A stretch of 5,078 nt of DNA, from assembly GCA_021816165.1 (NCBI GenBank), contig JAKAYZ010000246.1, positions 1-5,078 on the forward strand, in the 5' to 3' direction. The notes beneath the pieces were generated by a model that was not told the origin of the DNA, ran no database searches, and saw nothing but the letters and a program-made list of their open reading frames with translations. A program made the translations under genes and the position numbers. Each line of letters opens with the position of its first letter. Within the stretch, counting starts at the first letter, position 1. This DNA comes from Planctomycetota bacterium. GTDB lineage: Bacteria > Planctomycetota > Phycisphaerae > WQYP01. This document shows positions 1 through 4,957 of the stretch, piece by piece.

Positions 1-1
1 T

Positions 2-481
2 CAATTCCACGAAAAAATACATTGCACAATTGACAACCAATTGCAGCAAGAAAAGGTTGCTGCCTCTCCCCAACCCGGTGCCGTGTTCTTCGGCATGACT
101 TCAGACGAGGTTGATGATTTCTTCCGCCGGCTCGACCAACTGGCAATGTTTGATTTGCTTTCGACCACCGAGGCCCACTTGAGAGCGGACTTTCAGAATC
201 GTGTTCAGAAAAAAAGGAAAGATGCACTGTCAAGGGAGTTTCGGGATGCGGCTAAACAGCGACGGGGGAAGGTCCGGTTGGATGAGGATATTCTCGATAG
301 TTGGAAAAAGCATCATCCGAAGCACAAGGCCTGCATTTGTGAATTCAAAGCAGCGCTAAAACTGCGGCACTGGTTGGCGCATGGCCGGCACTGGGTTCCC
401 AAGCTTGGCAGAAGTTACACCAAATGGGTTGTGCGCGACATCTGCGATACACTTGCCAAGGCCCTACCGCCATTGCCTTGA
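2..481 (+). CDS. HEPN-like small protein, 5'-truncated by the window edge
   Basis: The frame is open from the first bases of the window to the TGA at 479-481, so the gene probably starts outside. In-frame TTG (41) and ATG (95) codons exist, but neither has a convincing Shine-Dalgarno site and no stop separates them from the edge. Residue numbers below count from the TTG. The protein is helical, soluble and rich in charged residues, with no signal peptide or membrane segment. Near the C-terminus, residues 108-117 read LRHWLAHGRH. This contains R109-x4-H114, the R-x4-6-H signature of HEPN domains, many of which are RNases in toxin-antitoxin or abortive-infection systems. A basic stretch (QKKRK, residues 56-60) lies in the middle. 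The family call rests on this one motif and its setting in a C-terminal helix; function and substrate are unknown. No partner antitoxin gene is visible downstream, and upstream context is lost. Confidence 0.6.
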   Translation, partial: QFHEKIHCTIDNQLQQEKVAASPQPGAVFFGMTSDEVDDFFRRLDQLAMFDLLSTTEAHLRADFQNRVQKKRKDALSREFRDAAKQRRGKVRLDEDILDSWKKHHPKHKACICEFKAALKLRHWLAHGRHWVPKLGRSYTKWVVRDICDTLAKALPPLP

Positions 482-530
482 CCCATCCCAATAATCATCT
501 GCGGTCGATCCGCCATTGATCCGCCATGAT

Positions 531-560
531 TTGCCAGATCGTAGCCGATTCGGCTATAAT
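531..560 (+). promoter_or_regulatory. Sigma70-type promoter of the tRNA gene
   Basis: A -35 box TTGCCA (531-536) and a perfect -10 box TATAAT (555-560) are separated by 18 bases. The expected transcription start is near 567, about 10 bases before the tRNA 5' end, which suits a stable-RNA gene with a short leader. A G/C-rich stretch (GCGGGG, 561-566) follows the -10 box, resembling the discriminator of stringently controlled stable-RNA promoters. That regulatory reading is inference. Confidence 0.75.
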
Positions 561-576
561 GCGGGGCTTGAAATCC

Positions 577-649
577 GGCGGCGTAGCTCAGTTGGTAGAG
601 CGCGGGATTCATAAGCCCAAGGTCTCCGGTTCGAGTCCGGACGCCGCTA
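577..649 (+). tRNA. tRNA-Met (anticodon CAT)
   Basis: A 73-nt cloverleaf folds by hand. The acceptor stem is 577-583 with 642-648 (first pair G.T), the D stem is 586-589 with 598-601, and the D loop is AGTTGGTA. The anticodon loop TTCATAA (608-614) has CAT at 610-612. The variable loop is AGGTC, the T stem is TCCGG/CCGGA, the T loop is TTCGAGT and the discriminator is A649. CCA is not encoded (GTA follows). D-stem pair C11-G24 and full D-loop G19G20 look like an elongator. However, the anticodon stem pairs only in its three central GC pairs, with C.A at the outer end and A.G next to the loop, and the 1-72 pair is a weak G.U. A CAT anticodon could also be tRNA-Ile2 (lysidine-modified). Confidence is high for a tRNA gene and lower for the exact isotype. 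Confidence 0.88.
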
Positions 650-741
650 GTAACAGTGCCGCAGGCGCGGAATGCGGTCCGCAGAGATATTAATTCCAGC
701 CTGATATAAAGGCTGAATGAACAGAAACGAAAGGATCCATC
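650..741 (+). promoter_or_regulatory. tRNA-rpmE spacer with extended -10 promoter candidate
   Basis: TG-A-TATAAA at 702-710 fits an extended -10 element (TGnTATAAT-like). No good -35 box sits 16-18 bases upstream. It would start transcription near 717 and give rpmE a leader of about 25 bases. The same bases form the loop of a 6-bp inverted repeat, CAGCCT (697-702) and AGGCTG (710-715). CCGCA (659-663) and TGCGG (673-677) could also pair just after the tRNA. No T-tract follows, so I do not call a terminator here, and read-through from the tRNA promoter into rpmE is possible. Confidence 0.35.
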
Positions 742-972
742 ATGAAAGAAAAAGTCCATCCCGATTACAATTTTGTCAAAGCCCATTGTGCTTGCGGCAA
801 CACGTTTGAAACCGGTTCGGCCTCCAAACGCATCGAAGTTGATATTTGCGGCGTTTGTCATCCGTTTTATACCGGCAAACAGAAATTTGTTGATACCGCC
901 GGACGCGTGGAACGCTTCCAGAAAAAGTACGCGAATTTTGATGTAAAAAAGGCCATGCAATCCACCAAGTAG
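742..972 (+). CDS. rpmE: 50S ribosomal protein L31, zinc-binding form
   Basis: This 76-residue protein is a full-length bacterial L31 (bL31), a small protein of the large ribosomal subunit that helps form the bridge to the small-subunit head. It opens MKEKVHPDY and carries the zinc-ligand set of the C+ paralogue: C16-x-C18 in HCACGN and C36-x2-C39 in [15 protein letters not shown]. The last is the family's most conserved segment. The following residues [14 protein letters not shown] (50-63) are also typical. The C-terminal tail is basic. An AAGGA Shine-Dalgarno site (731-735) lies 6 bases before the ATG. The gene is closed by a strong terminator and sits just upstream of prfA, an order seen in many bacteria. 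C+ L31 can act as a zinc store, replaced by a C- paralogue under zinc limitation. No Zur box was recognised upstream. Confidence 0.97.
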   Translation: MKEKVHPDYNFVKAHCACGNTFETGSASKRIEVDICGVCHPFYTGKQKFVDTAGRVERFQKKYANFDVKKAMQSTK

Positions 973-993
973 CACAGGCTTGTCGAAAACTTG

Positions 994-1033
994 AAACGTC
1001 GTGTCCGCCGCAAGGTTGGGCGCGACGTTTTTT
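994..1033 (+). terminator. Rho-independent terminator after rpmE
   Basis: An 8-bp perfect stem AAACGTCG (994-1001) and CGACGTTT (1023-1030) runs into a T-tract (1028-1033), 21 bases after the rpmE stop codon. The enclosed bases can extend the helix through CGCC (1006-1009) with GGCG (1019-1022), leaving a one-sided bulge. It separates rpmE from prfA, implying a separate promoter for prfA. Confidence 0.85.
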
Positions 1034-1188
1034 ATTGATCCGTTCACAGCTACACCGACGGGGGGATGCCCGCATGGTGGTACGGGCTTTCCAGCCTGCT
1101 CGATCTGATCTGTGTGAGCGGTTACGTTCTTACTGATGCGGATTAATCAAATTGCCGCGCAGGCCTTTGGATTTCAGGAATTGGCGAT
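1034..1188 (+). other. Intergenic leader of prfA
   Basis: The 155-base gap between the rpmE terminator and prfA must hold the prfA promoter if the terminator is efficient, but I see no convincing -35/-10 pair. A short inverted repeat GCCCG (1068-1072) and CGGGC (1083-1087) is present. AGGA (1176-1179) is the prfA ribosome binding site, 9 bases before the start codon. Confidence 0.4.
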
Positions 1189-2313
1189 ATGTCAGACACG
1201 GTGCGCACAAAGGGTCATGAACTGGTGCTGAGAAAGCTCCACGGCATGAATGAGCGGCAGGGGGCCGTACAACGTGAACTGGAAGAAGCCGGTGCAACCA
1301 CCAACTCCGCCAGACTGGTGGAATTATCACGCGAAAACGGGCGGCTGGAAAAAGCGCTTACCCTGTATCGCACCTATCTCAAGCTTCATGCCGATGCCGT
1401 AGAAGCCCAGCAGATCGCGGATGACGCCGCGGAAAACCAGGACTTCCGTGATCTGGCGGCGGCGCAGTTGTTGGAACTCAATCAGCAAATCGATCCCTTG
1501 CTGGATCAGTTGCTGGATGAATTTCTCGCCGGCCAGCGAGGCAGTTTCGATTCCATGATGCTGGAAATTCGCGCCGGCACTGGCGGAGATGAAGCCGCAT
1601 TGTTTGCCAGGGATCTCGCGGATATGTATCGGCGATTTAGTGAAAAAAACAACTGGCGCTTTGATGTGCTGGATTTTTCCGCCACGGAACATGGAGGCTT
1701 TCGCGAATTCATCGCCAACGTCCGTGGCTCCGGCGTCGTGGAATTGCTGGCCATGGAATCCGGAGGCCACCGCGTACAACGTGTGCCGGAAACGGAAACG
1801 CAGGGCCGCGTTCACACCAGCGCCGCCACCGTGGCAGTCCTGCCGGAACCAGACGTATCCGCCATTGAAATAAATCCCGCGGATGTTCGCGAGGATGTTT
1901 CGCGGGCGGGCGGGCCGGGCGGCCAGAATGTTAATAAAGTCGAGTCCGCCGTGCAATTAACGCATCTGCCCACGGGCATTACCGTGCGTATGCGCGATGA
2001 GCGCAGCCAACATAAAAACCGGGACAAAGCCTGGCGCATCTTACGATCCCGGGTTTTTGAATTCTTTGACCAGCAGCGTCGCGCTCAGCGTTCCGATGCA
2101 CGCCGTGAAATGATCGGCAGCGGTGATCGCAACGAACGCATCCGCACCTATAACTTCCCCCAGAATCGCCTGACCGACCACCGCCTGAACCGCAACTTCC
2201 CGCTGGAGAACATCGTCGCCGGCGAAATGTCCGACCTTTTACTGGCCCTGCGTGACCTGGCCCGCGAACGCCAACTCGAATCCATGCTCGATTCCACAAC
2301 CCCCTCCCCATAG
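1189..2313 (+). CDS. prfA: Peptide chain release factor 1 (RF1)
   Basis: This 374-residue class I release factor recognises UAA and UAG in the ribosomal A site and triggers hydrolysis of peptidyl-tRNA. Residues 1-110 are the helical, coiled-coil-like N-terminal domain. The core contains RAGTGGDEAALFA (128-140), typical of the family. The stop-codon-reading tripeptide is the RF1-type P-x-T, here P200-E201-T202 in RVPETETQGR, followed by HTSAATVAVLPE. RF2 would have SPF here. The catalytic loop is GGPGGQ (241-246) with Q246, the glutamine that PrmC methylates. The segment NERIRTYNFPQNRLTDHR (315-332) is also characteristic of RF1. Length is slightly above the usual ~360. The ATG start is supported by AGGA 9 bases upstream. 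No prmC follows, although prfA-prmC is a common pair. Confidence 0.97.
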   Translation: MSDTVRTKGHELVLRKLHGMNERQGAVQRELEEAGATTNSARLVELSRENGRLEKALTLYRTYLKLHADAVEAQQIADDAAENQDFRDLAAAQLLELNQQIDPLLDQLLDEFLAGQRGSFDSMMLEIRAGTGGDEAALFARDLADMYRRFSEKNNWRFDVLDFSATEHGGFREFIANVRGSGVVELLAMESGGHRVQRVPETETQGRVHTSAATVAVLPEPDVSAIEINPADVREDVSRAGGPGGQNVNKVESAVQLTHLPTGITVRMRDERSQHKNRDKAWRILRSRVFEFFDQQRRAQRSDARREMIGSGDRNERIRTYNFPQNRLTDHRLNRNFPLENIVAGEMSDLLLALRDLARERQLESMLDSTTPSP

Positions 2314-2340
2314 TCGCTCCTATGCTGCCCCGCCCGGGAG

Positions 2341-2361
2341 CACCGGATGATGAATCCGGTG
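2341..2361. repeat. Perfect 8-bp stem-loop 27 bases after prfA
   Basis: CACCGGAT (2341-2348) pairs with ATCCGGTG (2354-2361) around the loop GATGA. Its position just after the prfA stop suggests an mRNA 3' end or a rho-dependent/processing hairpin. No T-tract follows, so it is not a canonical intrinsic terminator. Confidence 0.5.
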
Positions 2362-2488
2362 GTTGATCCAGTGCCGCCAACCAACCCGCGATTTATCACC
2401 ACAGTGCCCTATGCCGCGACGCGACCCAACAGGTCAAACATCACGCCGTCGCATCCCCGCCATTACTCGGAAAGGCTCCTGGAAGTGC

Positions 2489-2506
2489 GACAATCCCGCG
2501 ATTGTC
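2489..2506. repeat. Perfect palindromic hairpin, REP-like
   Basis: GACAATC (2489-2495) and GATTGTC (2500-2506) are perfect inverted repeats around a 4-base CCGC loop. No T-tract follows. It could be an operator dyad, a REP-type extragenic palindrome or a weak terminator. Copy number elsewhere in the genome, which would separate these, cannot be seen from here. Confidence 0.45.
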
Positions 2507-2620
2507 CACCCCAAGCCACAAGATGATGTGCATTATTTGCAATAGTTGAATATAGTGTGTCCCATACAGCGACTGGTGAAACCCCAATGTCATAGACAAC
2601 AGCGGGACGTGGAAAGCATT

Positions 2621-2791
2621 ATGACACTGACACCATACCACGCAAAATATTTCGCCCACGAATTAACGCGTAAACGGCAACCGCAGGGACTCGACAGGCT
2701 TTCGATGGCGCTATTTGACGCCAGTGTGGATCTGAATCCGCCGCCTTTATTGTCCTCCTGGCCGTTGTCTGCATTGACGAGGGGAAAATGA
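2621..2791 (+). pseudogene. N-terminal remnant of a SNF2/DEAD-type defence helicase
   Basis: From the ATG at 2621 the first ~39 residues (MTLTPYHAKYFAHELTR, then DRLSMALFDASVDLNP) match my memory of the start of large SNF2-family helicases (COG0553) encoded beside DUF1156 methylases and DUF499 ATPases. In those proteins DLNP is followed by HQ and then a Walker A region (DEVGLGKT). Here the family resemblance stops at P40 (about 2740) and the frame runs through an unrelated PPLLSSWPL stretch to a TGA at 2789-2791. No Walker A, DEAH or helicase C-terminal domain remains; such proteins are usually near 1000 residues. GGAAAG seven or fewer bases before the ATG supports the start. The rest was probably removed by a deletion joining this end to the frame ending at 2898. 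The product, if made, is a 56-residue peptide without helicase function. Confidence 0.65.
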
Positions 2792-2898
2792 CCGTGCATT
2801 ATGTCCGTGAGCCGTTCGACAAGGAACCGGATTTTAAGGCCACTAGCGTAAATTATGATCTGGAAAAGCTATTGACCATGGCACGGGAACCGGCATGA
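2719..2898 (+). pseudogene. C-terminal remnant of a gene coupled to the DUF1016 gene
   Basis: A frame different from the helicase start is open from 2719 to the TGA at 2896-2898. From about 2740 it reads like genuine protein: AAFIVLLAVVCIDEGKM, then YVREPFDKEPDF and TSVNYDLEKLL. Its stop codon overlaps the start of the nuclease gene as ATGA (2895-2898), the usual sign of translational coupling, so this was the end of the preceding operon gene. The R-x-PF-x-x-EPDF-x-x-TSVNYD pattern reminds me of C-termini of DUF3883 (NO VEIN)-type domains on helicase/ATPase proteins, but I cannot confirm this. An internal ATG at 2788, with GAGGGG (2779-2784) just upstream, overlaps the helicase-frame TGA, so a 36-residue peptide could still be translated by reinitiation. 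Confidence 0.55.
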
Positions 2899-4016
2899 AA
2901 ATGAGAACGATACTACGCTCCGCCCCGGCCGCGTCAGCACCAGTCGCAGCAAACGCATTGGCACAAGTCGACTTCGATGAGATACTTGCCTTGATCCAGG
3001 CCGCTCGCACGGGCGCTGTCGCCGCCGTCAATACGGCCTTGATTGACCTGTATTGGTCGATTGGTGAGTATATCAGCCGGAAAATAGCCGCCGATGGATG
3101 GGGACAGGGGACTGTGGCGGCCTTGGCTGAATATATCCAGCGCCGAGAGCCTAATGCCCGCGGTTTTTCGGCCCAAAATCTCTGGCGGATGCGCCAATTT
3201 TTCGAGACCTATCGCAGCCGGCCAAGACTCTCAGCACTGGTGAGGGCATTATCGTGGACTCACAACCTCCTCATCATGGGCCGAAGTAAGCGGAATGAAG
3301 AGAGGGCGTTTTACCTCCGAATGTGTGTTCAGGAACGATGGAGCAAGCGACAACTTGAACGGCAGCTTGCTGGCGCCCTATTCGAACGGGTCGTCCTTTC
3401 CCCCGCAAAACTCGCACCACCGGTGAGAGAAATTCATCCCGCCGCCGCAGCGGTCTTCAAGGACAGCTATCTCATCGAGTTCCTTGGGCTGCCCAAGGGC
3501 CATTCCGAAGCCGATCTTCATGACGGCCTGGTCGCCAAACTCAAGGATTTTCTGATCGAGTTGGGGCGTGACTTCTGCTTTGTCGGCAGTCATTACCCAA
3601 TCCAGGTCGGCGGCCGGGATTTCGAGATTGATCTGCTTTTCTTTCACCGTGGCCTGAATTGTCTGGTGGATATCGAACTGAAAATTGACGAATTTCAGGC
3701 CGAGTATCTCGGCAAACTTGAGTTTTACCTGGAAGCGCTGGACCGGGACGTGAAAAAACCGCATGAGAATCCCGCTATTGGCCTGCTGCTGTGTGCCACC
3801 AAAGATCACGAGGTGGTCGAGTATGCCTTAAGCCGCTCTGTTTCACCGGCCTTGGTTGCGGAGTACCAAACCCGCCTGCCAGATAAGAAACTGCTTCAGG
3901 CGAAACTGCATGAGTTCTATGAGTCAACACGCCGCCAGGCTCGGCTGCCCAGCAAGCCTGCCTCCGCACGCAGAAAACAACGAGGGGCCAAACCGGCAAG
4001 GAAGAATAAGAAATGA
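2895..4016 (+). CDS. DUF1016/YhcG-family PDDEXK nuclease
   Basis: The 373-residue protein matches the full length of YhcG-type proteins. Residues ~25-125 form the DUF1016 N-terminal helical domain: LIDLYWSIGEYIS at 49-61, GFSAQNLWRMRQFF at 90-103 and the hallmark ALSWTHNLLIM at 118-128. Residues ~180-345 are the PDDEXK nuclease domain. Its catalytic set is D246 in FEIDLLFF and E261-x-K263 in VDIELK, followed by the conserved EYLGKLEFYLEALDRD (270-285). All acidic and lysine ligands seen in the family are present, so it may be active as a metal-dependent DNase. The C-terminal tail (345-373) is strongly Lys/Arg-rich, suggesting DNA contact. The start overlaps the upstream stop (ATGA, 2895-2898) and the stop overlaps the DUF1156 start (ATGA, 4013-4016). 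A second in-frame ATG lies at 2901. Role in this system is inferred from neighbours, not shown. Confidence 0.93.
   Translation: MKMRTILRSAPAASAPVAANALAQVDFDEILALIQAARTGAVAAVNTALIDLYWSIGEYISRKIAADGWGQGTVAALAEYIQRREPNARGFSAQNLWRMRQFFETYRSRPRLSALVRALSWTHNLLIMGRSKRNEERAFYLRMCVQERWSKRQLERQLAGALFERVVLSPAKLAPPVREIHPAAAAVFKDSYLIEFLGLPKGHSEADLHDGLVAKLKDFLIELGRDFCFVGSHYPIQVGGRDFEIDLLFFHRGLNCLVDIELKIDEFQAEYLGKLEFYLEALDRDVKKPHENPAIGLLLCATKDHEVVEYALSRSVSPALVAEYQTRLPDKKLLQAKLHEFYESTRRQARLPSKPASARRKQRGAKPARKNKK
3998..4004 (+). promoter_or_regulatory. Ribosome binding site of the DUF1156 gene
   Basis: AAGGAAG lies inside the last codons of the nuclease gene, 8 bases before the ATG at 4013. It fixes the methylase start and allows independent initiation as well as coupling through the ATGA overlap. 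Confidence 0.75.
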
Positions 4017-4957
4017 CCTACCGCAAAAAACTCATTGAAGTGGCCCTGCCGCTGGAGAAAATTAAACTTGCCTCAGCGCGCGAAAAGGAGCCGTTCATAC
4101 GGAACCATCCCCGTGCGATGCATATATGGTGGGCACCTCGCCCGTTGGCGGCCTGCCGCGCTGTACTCTTTGCCGCGATGGTGGATGATCCTGATTCTGA
4201 TCCACAGTTCCGCAAGTCGGACGGCACGGTGGATGTGGAACGCGCCGGGATGCGGCGGGCTGAACTGTTCAATATCATTGAAGAACTTGTCAAATGGGAA
4301 AACTCCAATAACGAAAAGGTGCTCAATCAGGCCCGCGCTGAAATTGCCGCTTCCATCGCGTCGGCAAAAGTTTACGACTCCAAGCAATGGTCGAGGCATC
4401 AGACTATCTGCGGCGACTCCGTATGGAATTTTATCTCACGCCTGGCCAAGCCCGCCTCGGTGAATCAATTCCTTATTGCGCACGCGCCGCCGGTGCTGGA
4501 TCCCTTCTGCGGTGGCGGCAGCATTCCATTGGAGGCTCAGCGGCTGGGGCTGCGGGCCTTCGGCAGCGACCTTAACCCGGTGCCCGTGCTGATCACCAAA
4601 GCCCTCATTGAAATACCGCCGAAGTTTGCGGGCAAAGCGCCGGTGAATCCGGAATCTAACATGAGACTCGAAGACGGCTGGACCGGTGCCCAAGGCCTGG
4701 CCGAAGATGTGCGTTACTACGGCCAATGGATGCGGACGCCGCTGCCGCTGGTAGTTCTGGTCCTCTCGCAAACCTCGCAGCCCTGCAAGGGACGAGCGGC
4801 CGCGAGGTGCCAGCGGATTCCTCGGGCGGCACCGGTCAGCCTGGCACGAGGCAGGCAGTGCCGCAACTCCGCCGTTTCCACGGGTCCGTCAAGATTGACC
4901 CGTTGCGGCTGGGACGTGACGCTGCACGCATCGCCGAAGAGGTTGTCCAGCACCTGA
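4013..4957 (+). pseudogene. DUF1156/COG1743 adenine-specific DNA methylase, truncated after ~241 codons
   Basis: Residues 1-60 are a clear DUF1156 domain: MTYRKKLIEVALPLEKI, the WWAPRPLAACRAVLF segment (39-53) and MVDDP. They are followed by the SAM-binding methylase core, with motif I at VLDPFCGGGSIPLEA (161-175) and the acidic loop GSDLNPV (184-190). Family resemblance continues to YYGQWMR (235-241, ending at 4735). After that the frame has low-complexity, Ser/Arg/Cys-rich residues to a stop at 4955-4957, while a different frame reads as a DUF499 C-terminus. Full-length relatives are about 900-1000 residues and carry the catalytic NPPY-type motif and zinc-ribbon cysteines further on; both are missing, so DNA methylation by this product is not expected. 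It is coupled to the nuclease gene by ATGA at 4013-4016. The real homologous part is 4013-4735; the remaining 74 codons are out-of-frame read-through. Confidence 0.85.

Larger units (their letters stand above)
2314..2620. other. Gene-poor, hairpin-rich spacer between prfA and the defence-system remnant
   Basis: I see no convincing gene in these 307 bases. They hold a perfect 8-bp hairpin at 2341-2361, an imperfect inverted repeat around 2411-2454 (GCGACG at 2416-2421, CGTCGC at 2447-2452) and a perfect 7-bp hairpin at 2489-2506. The sequence then turns AT-rich (about 2519-2556). That stretch contains a -10-like TATAGT (2551-2556) and a small dyad TATT-TGC-AATA (2534-2544). A promoter for the downstream operon is expected around here, but no properly spaced -35 box is visible. 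GGAAAG at 2611-2616 serves as the ribosome binding site for the frame starting at 2621. Confidence 0.5.

Noticed and set aside
507..527. Direct repeat GATCCGCCAT at 507-516 and 518-527 as a regulator site before the tRNA promoter
   Set aside because: Only two copies of 10 bases at an 11-base period; may be helically phased but too little to call an operator.
415..1047. A 210-codon open frame on the minus strand
   Set aside because: It lies antisense to the tRNA gene, rpmE and the rpmE terminator, all well supported, and its product has no recognisable pattern.
1068..1087. GCCCG/CGGGC inverted repeat as a terminator
   Set aside because: Five base pairs with a 10-base loop and only three T residues after it; too weak, and the strong terminator is already at 994-1033.
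1327..1956. A 209-codon open frame on the minus strand inside prfA
   Set aside because: It is the complement of a conserved release-factor gene; shadow frame with no family features.
2347..2526. A 59-codon frame (MMNPVVDPVPP...) after GGGAG at 2336-2340
   Set aside because: It has a fair ribosome binding site, but both ATGs sit inside the 2341-2361 hairpin, the composition is Pro/Arg-rich without domain pattern, and it spans the inverted repeats. More likely spacer.
2537..2556. TTGCAA and TATAGT as a promoter for the defence operon
   Set aside because: The two boxes are only 8 bases apart, far below the 16-18 needed; other pairings give poor -35 boxes.
4736..4957. Reading the 314-residue frame as a complete short methylase
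   Set aside because: The last 74 codons have no methylase resemblance and are the out-of-frame reading of a DUF499-like C-terminus; the catalytic motif is absent.
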